This document shows, one piece after another, positions 8,245 through 14,983 of a stretch of 16,695 nt of DNA. This stretch comes from Dehalococcoidia bacterium. GTDB lineage: Bacteria > Chloroflexota > Dehalococcoidia > GIF9 > AB-539-J10. The notes under the pieces were generated by a model, which was given only the letters and a program-made list of their open reading frames with translations, searched no databases and was not told the origin of the DNA. Where the stretch lies: NCBI GenBank assembly GCA_030606165.1, contig JAUWGZ010000023.1, forward strand, positions 1-16,695. The letters run 5' to 3'. The position numbers were made by a program, and so were the translations under genes. The stretch's first letter is position 1; each line of letters starts with the position of its first letter.

Positions 8245-8338
8245 AACCGAGCACTCTGTCTCGCTTCAGAGAGCCTTCCTAGCTTATTCACCAGCTGTTA
8301 TTAAGTGCCTAGTGTATCCAAGTGCAGAGTGCTCGGTT
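8245..8338. repeat. 14-bp perfect inverted repeat across the dapA/purA convergent junction
   Basis: Left arm AACCGAGCACTCTG at 8245-8258, 13 bases after the dapA stop. The right arm at 8325-8338 is its exact reverse complement and lies inside the last codons of purA (encoding KPSTL on the minus strand). The spacer is 66 bases. The left arm can alternatively fold locally: CTCTG (8254-8258) pairs with CAGAG (8267-8271), extended by GC/GC across an A-A mismatch. Neither fold is followed by a clear T-run, so neither is a convincing intrinsic terminator. The repeat could be a remnant of a small dispersed element or an RNA structure shared by the two convergent transcripts. Confidence 0.75.
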
Positions 8339-9608
8339 TAACCAATATTATTTGCCTCCTCTCTGGTCCTACGGAAACGAGGTTGATGGGGCAGGAAAGC
8401 AAGTCTTCAAGCCGGGACATATAATTGTGAGCTCTCACCGGCAGCTTTTCAAAATTTCGGATTCCACTTATTGATTCTTGCCAACCATCCAATTCTTCGT
8501 AGATAGGTTGGCATTTTTCCAATATGGCTACATCTCTAGGGAAAGAAGTTAGGACATCGCCATTAAATTTGTAGGCGGTGCATATTTTAATTGAGGGGAT
8601 ACCATCGTAGATATCGAGGTGAGTTAGGGCTATATCACTAAGGCCATTTATTTGAACGCTGAAACGACCTGCCACAGCATCAAACCAACCGCACCTTCGT
8701 GGCCTTCCTGTGGTGGCACCATACTCATGAGCCTTTTCCCGGATAAAGTCACCAATTTCGTCCTTGAGCTCTGTGGGCATGGGTCCGGCCCCCACTCTAG
8801 TGCTGTATGCTTTAAACACACCCATCACACGGTCGATTTGCCTCGGGCCCAGGCCCACTCCAATACAACCTGCCCCGGCCAACGGTGAAGAAGAGGTCAC
8901 ATAAGGGTAGGTGCCAAAGTCAGGGTCAAGTAAAGCTCCTTGGGCACCTTCTAATAAAACAGGCTCTCCTTTTGTCGCCGCTTCGCGAATTATGGAACTA
9001 GTTTCCCGAATAAAAGGAGCTAGCTGCTCCCCATAATGACAGTATTGGTCATAAATTTCTTCCAATGATAGGGGTGAGACCTGGTATACTTTTGTCAAAA
9101 TAATATTCTTAAACTCAAGAGCGGCACTCAAGCGGCCCCAAAATGTATCCTTATCTAATAAATCTCCAGCACGAATTCCCAAACGAGCTACTTTATCGGC
9201 AAAGGCAGGACCAATTCCTCTGCGCGTAGTACCCAACGCTCCTCTACTACGCCTTTCCTCTTCCAGTGCGTCGAGAAGAGTATGATAGGGCATGATCAAG
9301 TGAGCACGGTCACTAATAAAAAGGCGACTTGTATCGACACCATGCTTGCGCAGGTCGTCTATTTCTCCAAGAAGCACTGCTGGGTTAATAGCTACTCCAT
9401 TGCCAATAATGCAAGTTACGTGAGGGTTAAAAATGCCCGAGGGGACAAGATGCAGCCGGAACTCGCCATAAGGGTTAATCACAGTGTGGCCAGCATTATC
9501 TCCCCCGGAGAAACGAGCTACTATCTTCGCTTTCTCAGCTAAGAGATCAATTATCTTTCCTTTACCTTCATCACCCCACTGCCCTCCTACAATAACTATA
9601 ACAGCCAC
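8301..9608 (-). CDS. purA: Adenylosuccinate synthetase
   Basis: GTP-dependent ligation of aspartate to IMP, the first step from IMP to AMP. 435 residues. Motifs: GGQWGDEGKGK at 8-18 with catalytic Asp13, GGDNAGHT at 35-42 with His41, EGAQGALLDPDFGTYPYVTSS at 220-240 and TTGRPRRCGWFD at 299-310. The start is GTG at 9608, immediately after the TAA of the preceding gene; AAAGGTG lies a few bases upstream and the N-terminus begins directly at the first beta strand. The C-terminal residues after VSVGPERRQIILV (KPSTLHLDTLGT) look like an extension and are partly encoded by an arm of the inverted repeat at the dapA junction. It is last in ino1 -> TIM barrel -> pgsA-like -> purA, separate from the purFMH operon although its substrate IMP comes from there. 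Confidence 0.97.
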   Translation of the reverse strand: MAVIVIVGGQWGDEGKGKIIDLLAEKAKIVARFSGGDNAGHTVINPYGEFRLHLVPSGIFNPHVTCIIGNGVAINPAVLLGEIDDLRKHGVDTSRLFISDRAHLIMPYHTLLDALEEERRSRGALGTTRRGIGPAFADKVARLGIRAGDLLDKDTFWGRLSAALEFKNIILTKVYQVSPLSLEEIYDQYCHYGEQLAPFIRETSSIIREAATKGEPVLLEGAQGALLDPDFGTYPYVTSSSPLAGAGCIGVGLGPRQIDRVMGVFKAYSTRVGAGPMPTELKDEIGDFIREKAHEYGATTGRPRRCGWFDAVAGRFSVQINGLSDIALTHLDIYDGIPSIKICTAYKFNGDVLTSFPRDVAILEKCQPIYEELDGWQESISGIRNFEKLPVRAHNYMSRLEDLLSCPINLVSVGPERRQIILVKPSTLHLDTLGT

Positions 9609-10199
9609 TTAATCACCTTTAATTTCCCCTTGCTTCCATAGGTAAACTAACCTTTGAACTACAGTGATAAAGACAAAGACCACCAGAACACATAAAGCAA
9701 TAAAAATCTGATTTATAAGCAAACCTATTGCTAATACTATAACCCGTTCTGCTCTGTTAAACAAGCCAACCTGACATTGCCAGCCGAGTCCCTCTGCTCT
9801 AGCCCTTATATAGCTGACCAGGAAGGAGCCAATTAAAACAACAAAAATAAGTACAATTTCTAGGCTGGCTCCTTGTGGTATGTACCAGATTAAGAGACCA
9901 CAGAGTATAGCAGCTTCAGAAATGCGGTCAACCGTTGAATCCAGAATAGCGCCAAACTTTGTAGTTTTCTTGGTGAAGCGAGCTAAGGCTCCGTCAAGGA
10001 GGTCAAATAAGCCCGAAACTAGGACTAAACCCCCGCCAATAAGAAGGTGCCCCGTAGCTATAACATAGGCCGCAATTATATTCAGAGCCAGGTTGATAAG
10101 GGTAAGAGCATTGGGTGTTATCCCGCTTTTACTCAAAATCCCGACTACGGGATTGGTAATGCGATAGGCTAAATTCCGTCGAATATCTATTAAATTCAT
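9609..10199 (-). CDS. CDP-alcohol phosphotransferase, probable phosphatidylinositol-phosphate synthase
   Basis: Integral membrane enzyme of 196 residues that transfers a phosphatidyl group from CDP-diacylglycerol to an alcohol. The family signature is exact: Asp66-x2-Asp69-Gly70-x2-Ala73-Arg74-x8-Gly83-x3-Asp87-x3-Asp91, the four metal-binding aspartates. About six hydrophobic segments are seen (near 30-48, 52-66, 94-108, 112-130, 152-165 and 165-182). RARAEGLG at 132-139 and NRAER at 148-152 resemble the basic pocket of mycobacterial and archaeal inositol-phosphate enzymes (PgsA1/AIPS type). With inositol-3-phosphate synthase two genes upstream, inositol-3-phosphate is the likely acceptor (inference); glycerol-3-phosphate (true PgsA) is the main alternative. 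The ATG has GGAAGAG as SD, overlapping the intergenic spacer. 13 bases follow the TIM-barrel gene, and the stop touches the purA GTG. Confidence 0.85.
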   Translation of the reverse strand: MNLIDIRRNLAYRITNPVVGILSKSGITPNALTLINLALNIIAAYVIATGHLLIGGGLVLVSGLFDLLDGALARFTKKTTKFGAILDSTVDRISEAAILCGLLIWYIPQGASLEIVLIFVVLIGSFLVSYIRARAEGLGWQCQVGLFNRAERVIVLAIGLLINQIFIALCVLVVFVFITVVQRLVYLWKQGEIKGD

Positions 10200-10212
10200 T
10201 CAGCTCTTCCAG

Positions 10213-11121
10213 CTAGTTTACTACCCCTTTCTTTTGAAGAAATTTGACTACTCCTTGCATTTGCTCCTCGTTATTCCACTCGCCGATTTCGCAAACCTTT
10301 ATTATTCCTGGAGATAAATATTTGGCCACCATTTCCCAATTCATGTCTCCCGTTCCTGGGGCCTGGTGATCGGAAATGCCAAGAACGTCGTGCAAGTGGA
10401 TGCCGACCATCCTGCCTTTGAACCGTGAAAGCCATTCTTCATGTAAACTAAATCCAAGCTGCTGTTGCACTTCAGCATGCCCTACGTCATGCCAGTAGCC
10501 CACCAGGCTTTCTGATACTTCGTTAAGTAGCTCTGTCATTTCGTCTATATTTGGTATCTCGTGAAGATGGAATCTGGTCTCAAGCCCCAGCATTATACCT
10601 TTTTGCCGGCTATATTCACTAAGTTCTTGAAGACTTTTTCTCGCTGCATCAAGGTAAGGAGGAGCTTGGGAAATGCGTTGGTAAACTAGCTCTTGTTTAG
10701 CATGGCTATAGTCTTTGGTTTGAACGTAGCCTCCATCGTGAAGCTTATGTAGCCTATCTTGTAAACTCAGGTCAATTGGTACTTCACCCATGTGAAGGAC
10801 AGTAGCCCTGGCGCTCACATTTGCTGCAAGGTCTATCGTTTTCTTGGTAAAGCTAACAGCCTCTATTCGCTCGCTCTCGTCCAGAGAACTTAAGGAAAGG
10901 CTACTTATGGGGATTCCTCTGGATGACAATACCGCTGGACAGGGAGAATGAATGCTTGAAATAGGAACTGTGGTCTCGATAAGCTCGCTAAGCCTTTGTG
11001 GAGAAATCGAGGCATTTGCTTCTATGTGGGTAAAGCCCAATTCTTTAGCTTTGGTGGTAAATTCTGCCATGTGGCCGAATTTAGCTTTAGCCCACATGGT
11101 GGAGAGGGAAATCTTAGGCAA
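10213..11121 (-). CDS. Xylose-isomerase-like TIM-barrel protein (AP endonuclease 2 superfamily), function unassigned
   Basis: 302-residue cytoplasmic protein of the sugar phosphate isomerase/epimerase-like TIM-barrel superfamily. The barrel begins at once (PKISLSTMWAKAKFG). Candidate metal ligands sit at strand ends in the family pattern: His58 (SSIHSPCP), His110 (VLHMGEV), Glu181 (LGLETRFHLHE), Asp212/His215 (WHDVGHAE), His242/His244 (GIHLHD) and Glu278 (VCEIGEW). The metal site therefore appears intact and the protein is probably an active enzyme. The start is TTG at 11121 with AAAGGCGG directly upstream; the in-frame ATG at codon 9 would remove the first strand. It lies between ino1 and the inositol-lipid-type CDP-alcohol phosphotransferase, so an inositol-related sugar isomerase, epimerase or dehydratase role is suggested by context only. 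An endonuclease IV-like role is less likely but not excluded. Confidence 0.8.
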   Translation of the reverse strand: MPKISLSTMWAKAKFGHMAEFTTKAKELGFTHIEANASISPQRLSELIETTVPISSIHSPCPAVLSSRGIPISSLSLSSLDESERIEAVSFTKKTIDLAANVSARATVLHMGEVPIDLSLQDRLHKLHDGGYVQTKDYSHAKQELVYQRISQAPPYLDAARKSLQELSEYSRQKGIMLGLETRFHLHEIPNIDEMTELLNEVSESLVGYWHDVGHAEVQQQLGFSLHEEWLSRFKGRMVGIHLHDVLGISDHQAPGTGDMNWEMVAKYLSPGIIKVCEIGEWNNEEQMQGVVKFLQKKGVVN

Positions 11122-11124
11122 CTT

Positions 11125-11226
11125 GCCGCCTTTATCAAACGTAATAAGCTCCAGTAATCAAGGTCACATATAGATTTATTTTTAAGCTCCGTTGCTTGAA
11201 GTTAGCATTTTTGGCGCAAAGGCGGC
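11125..11226. repeat. 9-bp inverted repeat spanning the ino1/TIM-barrel gap; one arm is the SD
   Basis: GCCGCCTTT at 11125-11133 and AAAGGCGGC at 11218-11226 are exact inverted copies at the two ends of the 105-base gap. On the minus-strand transcript the first arm follows the ino1 stop codon directly, and the second arm is the SD of the TTG-started TIM-barrel gene. Pairing would hide that SD. Between the arms an 8-base direct repeat (GGAGCTTA on the minus strand) occurs twice. I see no convincing promoter in the gap. Confidence 0.55.
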
Positions 11227-12351
11227 TTATCCTTCAATTTCAACTGACTCTAGCTCGGGCAGAGAGATGGGACATTCTTGCTCTTGTCCTGTGATAAATG
11301 CTTCAGTTCTTAGACGGGCTTCTTCATCAGAATACTGAATTGGCGGAGATTTCATAAAATAAGCTGAAGGACCTACTATGGTCCCGCTTAAGCCACGGTC
11401 CAGGGCTAGTTTGCAGCATCTTATAGCATCAATAACTACCCCGGCTGAATTTGGACTATCCCATACTTCCATCTTCAGCTCTAGATTCAGAGGCACATCG
11501 CCGAAGGTACGACCTTCCATCTTTATATAGCAAAATTTGCGGTCAGCTAGCCAGGGCACATAATCGCTGGGGCCAACGTGGATATTATCAGAACCAAGAT
11601 CGTAGTCTAGCTGTGAGGTAACGGCGTTTGTCTTGGAAATCTTCTTAGACTCCAGGCGCTCTCGTTCTAGCATATTGTAGAAATCGGTATTGCCACCAAA
11701 GTTCAGCTGGTAGGTTCGTTCTAACTTGACGCCGCGGTCGCGGAAAAGCCTGGTTAATATCCTATGGGTAATGGTAGCACCAACCTGGGACTTAATATCA
11801 TCGCCAATGAGGGGAAGTTTATGCTCGGCAAATCGATTTTGCCAATAAGGCTCACGTGCAGTAAAAACAGGTATACAATTGATGAAGCCACAGCCGGCAG
11901 TTAGCACTTGTTCTACATACCACTTAGTTGCCTCCTCGCTTCCTACAGGCAGATAATTAATCACCACCTCAGTTTTGGTCTTCTTGAGTATATCTACAAT
12001 ATTGGCAGTCGGACCTGGCGCCTTAGTGATAATTTGAGACAGATACTTGCCCAGTCCATCGTGAGTCATACCCCGCTCAACTCGGATGCCTGTCTTGGGC
12101 ACATCACAAAATTTAAATGTGTTGTTTGGTTTGGTGAAAATAGCCTGAGCTAAATCCTTGCCCACTTTGTTTTTATCAATATCAAATGCAGCCACGAAGT
12201 TGATATCAGATATATGATAGCCTCCCAGGTTGACATGCATTAAACCGGGGACAAATTCATCTTCCTTAGCATTTTTGTAGTAGTGAACTCCTTGCACTAA
12301 AGAAGAGGCACAATTACCAACACCTATGATGGCTACATTTATTGTTCCCAT
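11227..12351 (-). CDS. ino1: Inositol-3-phosphate synthase (short, archaeal/actinobacterial type)
   Basis: NAD-dependent isomerisation of glucose-6-phosphate to 1L-myo-inositol-3-phosphate, the only de novo route to inositol. 374 residues, the short form found in mycobacteria, archaea and some Chloroflexota. The Rossmann start NVAIIGVGNCASSL is at residues 5-18. The conserved NYLPVGSEEATKWY is at 132-145, GDDIKSQVGATITHR at 183-197 with Lys187, NFGGNTDFYNM at 217-227 and SKKISKT at 235-241 with further catalytic lysines. The start at 12351 is preferred over the ATG at 12363: GGAGG sits 6 bases upstream of 12351 (it is made partly by that other ATG's own codons), whereas 12363 has no SD. A promoter about 150 bases upstream could drive it. 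It probably feeds the CDP-alcohol phosphotransferase downstream. Confidence 0.95.
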   Translation of the reverse strand: MGTINVAIIGVGNCASSLVQGVHYYKNAKEDEFVPGLMHVNLGGYHISDINFVAAFDIDKNKVGKDLAQAIFTKPNNTFKFCDVPKTGIRVERGMTHDGLGKYLSQIITKAPGPTANIVDILKKTKTEVVINYLPVGSEEATKWYVEQVLTAGCGFINCIPVFTAREPYWQNRFAEHKLPLIGDDIKSQVGATITHRILTRLFRDRGVKLERTYQLNFGGNTDFYNMLERERLESKKISKTNAVTSQLDYDLGSDNIHVGPSDYVPWLADRKFCYIKMEGRTFGDVPLNLELKMEVWDSPNSAGVVIDAIRCCKLALDRGLSGTIVGPSAYFMKSPPIQYSDEEARLRTEAFITGQEQECPISLPELESVEIEG

Positions 12352-12393
12352 TCTCGCCTCCATTTCATAAACGCGGAAAACTTGCTATAGGAA

Positions 12394-12510
12394 TTAGACC
12401 TTACCCATTCTAAATGCACTGGTTCCGCACACAGGGCAGATTCCCTGAATTGCTGGTTTCTCGTTCTTAAGGATTATGCTCTGGGCAGTTTTTATCTCTC
12501 TTTTATACAT
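12394..12510 (-). pseudogene. Small zinc-ribbon (DUF5679-like) gene, apparently missing its N-terminal CxxC
   Basis: A 38-codon reading frame between rbfA and ino1. Its product contains ILKNEKPAIQGICPVCGTS and ends FRMGKV. From memory this matches small zinc-ribbon proteins of the DUF5679 type, which have an N-terminal CxxC, a KNGRPA-like middle and a C-terminal CPVCGTKMFRIGK. The second CxxC (residues 25-28) is present and the first is not. Reading the frame upstream gives no cysteines at all; it is open back to the rbfA stop, in the same frame. The ATG at 12510 has no SD, and a promoter overlaps the start. I infer a decayed remnant or a gene with a changed N-terminus, expressed at best by readthrough from rbfA. 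Homology to the family is likely; a functional product is doubtful. Confidence 0.55.
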
Positions 12511-12531
12511 ATTTATAGGTACTAATGTCAA
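12502..12531 (-). promoter_or_regulatory. Probable promoter upstream of ino1
   Basis: On the minus strand: perfect -35 TTGACA (12531-12526), an 18-base spacer and -10 TATAAA (12507-12502). The predicted start is near 12495, about 145 bases before the ino1 ATG at 12351. The -10 box overlaps the first codons of the zinc-ribbon remnant, so a transcript from here could not express that frame from its ATG. It would make ino1 and its downstream genes independent of the nusA-infB-rbfA transcript. Confidence 0.6.
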
Positions 12532-12567
12532 TACCTTCAAAGCGATCTCAGCGAAAACCGAATAGAG

Positions 12568-12918
12568 CTATTCAGTGGTGGTTAGTTCCTCCATCAATTT
12601 GAGTAACCTTGCTCCTCGCTCAATGGAATCATCGTAATGAAAGCTGAGTTGCGGTGTATATTTCAATTTTAAGTGTGACGCAAGTTCCTTGCGCAAGAAT
12701 CCTGAAGCGTTGTTAAAGCCCGCCAGCATCTCTTCTTTATTATTTATTTCGCTGCCCAAGGTGCTAACAAATATTTTGGCATGCTTAAAATCGGGTGAAA
12801 GCTCGACTTCTGTTACTGAGATAAGCTTGCTCAGTCTGGGGTCATTAACCTCACGCTCAAGCAGTTCGCTGATTTCTCGCTGGATCAGTTTACCTGTTCG
12901 TTCACTTCGCCTGCTCAT
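12568..12918 (-). CDS. rbfA: Ribosome-binding factor A
   Basis: Small KH-like protein that binds the free 30S subunit and helps mature the 5' end of 16S rRNA, important in the cold. 116 residues, the usual size. Seen: the N-terminal RSERTGKLIQREISELL helix (residues 4-20), NDPRLSKLISVTEVELSPD at 25-43, then KIFVST and the C-terminal helix region ending at SIERGARLLKLMEEL. ATG at 12918 begins the standard MSRRSERTGK N-terminus. There is no clear SD in the 26-base gap after infB, so translation may depend on reinitiation. Its place after infB is conserved across bacteria. Downstream, truB or a DHH phosphoesterase would often follow, but here a small remnant and ino1 do. Confidence 0.96.
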   Translation of the reverse strand: MSRRSERTGKLIQREISELLEREVNDPRLSKLISVTEVELSPDFKHAKIFVSTLGSEINNKEEMLAGFNNASGFLRKELASHLKLKYTPQLSFHYDDSIERGARLLKLMEELTTTE

Positions 12919-12944
12919 TTGAATCTACTATCTGGGAAGTATAA

Positions 12945-14696
12945 TTAGTCTATTCTTTCCTCTCGGTAAAATTCAATTATATCGCCAGTTTGAAAATCGA
13001 CACTCCCCTCTATACCCAAGCCACATTCGAGGCCAGCGGAGACTTCGGCGACGTCCTCTTTAAAACGCTTTAAGCTGGAGACCCGAGAGTCATAAATAAC
13101 TTTATTTTGGCGCAATATTTTAACTTGGGCATCTCTCGATACCTTTCCTTCCATAACATAAACTCCGGCTATTTTCCCCAGTTTGCTGCTGGGGAAGACA
13201 ACCCTTACTTCAGCGCGCCCGCCGAGCACTTCAGCGTAAGTTGGCTCAAGCATCCCCTTCAGTGTCCTGTCCATGTCTTCTATTAGCTTGTAGATTACAT
13301 CATAGTGTTGGATGCCCACCGCTTCCACATTAGCTAGCTGTGTTGCTCCAGGTGTGGTAGGAGTGTTAAAACCGATGATAATGCCTTTTGAGGCTGAGGC
13401 CAAAAGCACATCGCTCTCGGTAATGCTCCCGCTAGCAGCATGGATTACTCTAGCTTTTGTCTTCTTTGTGCCCAACCTTTCTACAGAAGTTTTTATGGGT
13501 TCAATGCTGCCCTCGACATCTGTCTTCAAAACTATGTTGAGTTCTTTTATTTGCCCGTCACTTATTTGGCTGGAAAGAGCACTTAAACTCAGGGTAGGAC
13601 GTAGCCTGGGATATTTTTGTTTTTCAACAATGCTTCGTGCTTCATGCTCATCGGGAAACACAATAAAAAGGTCTCCCGATTTTGCTACCTCATTTAAGCC
13701 GAGGACTTTCACTGGAGTGGACGGTTCAGCTTTGTGAACTTGCTTTCCTGTATCATCAAACATGGCTTTTATTTTCCCCCAAGCACTGCCAGCTACCACA
13801 ACATCGCCTCGTTTAAGGGTGCCCTTCTGGACAAGAAAGGTAGCTAAAGGACCTTTAGTTTTGTCCAGCTTAGCCTCAATGATTACCCCTTCTGCGGCGC
13901 TATCAGGATCAGCTTTCAGTTCTAATATGTCAGCAACTAAGAATAGGTTTTCCAATAAATCCGATATTCCTTGTCCTTGCTTGGCTGATATGGGTACACA
14001 AACAGTATCGCCACCCCACTCCTCAACAACCAAACCTAAATCAACGAGCTGCTGTTTTACACGTTCGGGATTAGCATCAGGTTTATCAATCTTATTGATG
14101 GCCACCATTATGGGCACCTTGGCAGCCTTGGCGTGGTCTATAGCTTCCACAGTCTGGGGCATAACACCGTCATCAGCGGCAACCACCAAAATTACAATAT
14201 CAGTTGCTTGTGCTCCTCGGGCTCTCATGACAGTGAAAGCCTCGTGTCCCGGTGTATCCAAAAAGGTGATTTTGCGTCCATCCACTAAGGCCTGGTAGGC
14301 ACCGATATGTTGGGTAATTGCTCCTGCCTCGTGAGCAGTTACATTAGTCTTTCTGATGACATCAAGGAGGGTAGTTTTGCCGTGGTCAACATGTCCCATG
14401 ACAGTAACCACTGGAGGGCGAACTGACAGTTTCCCTTTGCCTTTGCCCTTTCGGGAAGGTAAAGCTTTACGCTCTTTCTCTGCTTTAGCAGCATAGCCAA
14501 ATTCTGCAGCTGTTATGCTTGCAGTATCAAAGTCGAGGGTCTGGTTAATATTGGCCATGATGCCTTTGCGCATGAGCTGTTTAATTATCTTTACAGGCTC
14601 TACTTTTAATACGCCGGCTAGCTGCTTCACAGTTATGGAAGGCGGAAGCTCAACCTGGGGGAGGCCTTCCTTCAATCCAGGTCTTTTATCATCCAA
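12945..14696 (-). CDS. infB: Translation initiation factor IF-2 (short form)
   Basis: GTPase that places initiator tRNA on the 30S subunit and promotes subunit joining. At 583 residues it lacks the long N-terminal extension of many bacteria. Order: IF2-N domain (about 18-70, SITVKQLAGVLKVEP), a basic linker with KGKGKGK near 83-89, then the G domain with GHVDHGKT at 101-108, GAITQHIG at 125-132, DTPGHE at 147-152, NKID at 201-204 and SAK at 237-239. Domain II, domain III and C-terminal domain 2 follow to the end. The start is TTG at 14696, two bases after the rnpM stop, with GGAGG ten bases upstream; the nearby ATG at 14692 is out of frame. It is part of nusA-rnpM-infB-rbfA. No missing functional residue was seen. 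Confidence 0.97.
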   Translation of the reverse strand: MDDKRPGLKEGLPQVELPPSITVKQLAGVLKVEPVKIIKQLMRKGIMANINQTLDFDTASITAAEFGYAAKAEKERKALPSRKGKGKGKLSVRPPVVTVMGHVDHGKTTLLDVIRKTNVTAHEAGAITQHIGAYQALVDGRKITFLDTPGHEAFTVMRARGAQATDIVILVVAADDGVMPQTVEAIDHAKAAKVPIMVAINKIDKPDANPERVKQQLVDLGLVVEEWGGDTVCVPISAKQGQGISDLLENLFLVADILELKADPDSAAEGVIIEAKLDKTKGPLATFLVQKGTLKRGDVVVAGSAWGKIKAMFDDTGKQVHKAEPSTPVKVLGLNEVAKSGDLFIVFPDEHEARSIVEKQKYPRLRPTLSLSALSSQISDGQIKELNIVLKTDVEGSIEPIKTSVERLGTKKTKARVIHAASGSITESDVLLASASKGIIIGFNTPTTPGATQLANVEAVGIQHYDVIYKLIEDMDRTLKGMLEPTYAEVLGGRAEVRVVFPSSKLGKIAGVYVMEGKVSRDAQVKILRQNKVIYDSRVSSLKRFKEDVAEVSAGLECGLGIEGSVDFQTGDIIEFYREERID

Positions 14697-14698
14697 AT

Positions 14699-14983
14699 TT
14701 AGCTTTCCTCCAACAAGTTATGGATATACTCAGTTAAAATTTGGCGATTGTCATCACCAAGCTTTGTTCGCAAGGCATATTCTAAACGATTTTTCTTTAG
14801 CACCAATTCCCAACAAACTTTATTAGGGCATAGGTAAGCACCCCTGCCCGGCTTCTTTCCAGATATATCTACCTCAGCAACTCCGTTCTCAGCACGCACT
14901 AAGCGAATCAAGGCTTTCTTTTCCTTAATCTGTCGACAAGCTATACAAGTACGCTGAGGCAGATGCTTACTCTTCGACCTCAT
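14699..14983 (-). CDS. rnpM: RnpM/YlxR family RNA-binding protein
   Basis: Small basic protein of the YlxR family, always found between nusA and infB. In Gram-positives it has been reported to bind and modulate RNase P RNA, hence the name RnpM. From this start it has 94 residues. The four cysteines are at 13, 16 (RTCIACR), 52 and 57 (GRGAYLCPNKVC), with the family GRGAYLC signature at 46-52. Three ATGs compete: 15001 (100 residues), 14986 and 14983. None has a real SD; 14983 is preferred because family members begin about 8-12 residues before TCIACR. Each choice overlaps the end of nusA (17 bp for 14983), suggesting coupled translation. The next gene, infB, begins two bases after the stop. 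Confidence 0.9.
   Translation of the reverse strand: MRSKSKHLPQRTCIACRQIKEKKALIRLVRAENGVAEVDISGKKPGRGAYLCPNKVCWELVLKKNRLEYALRTKLGDDNRQILTEYIHNLLEES

Noticed and set aside
8251..8274. Local hairpin after dapA as an intrinsic terminator
   Set aside because: The stem is only 5 bp plus 2 across an A-A mismatch, and no T-run follows on either strand.
11122..11226. Promoter for the TIM-barrel gene in the ino1 gap
   Set aside because: The AT-rich stretches (for example TATATG or TAAAAA on the minus strand) have no -35 box at acceptable spacing; co-transcription with ino1 is simpler.
12352..12363. Upstream ATG of ino1 at 12363
   Set aside because: It has no SD, and its own first codons supply the GGAGG that serves the next in-frame ATG at 12351, which begins at the Rossmann strand.
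13762..14298. Plus-strand open frame of 178 codons opposite infB
   Set aside because: It lies wholly within the G-domain and domain II coding region of IF-2; the low-complexity Ser/Thr/Ala/Pro composition is typical of an antisense shadow.
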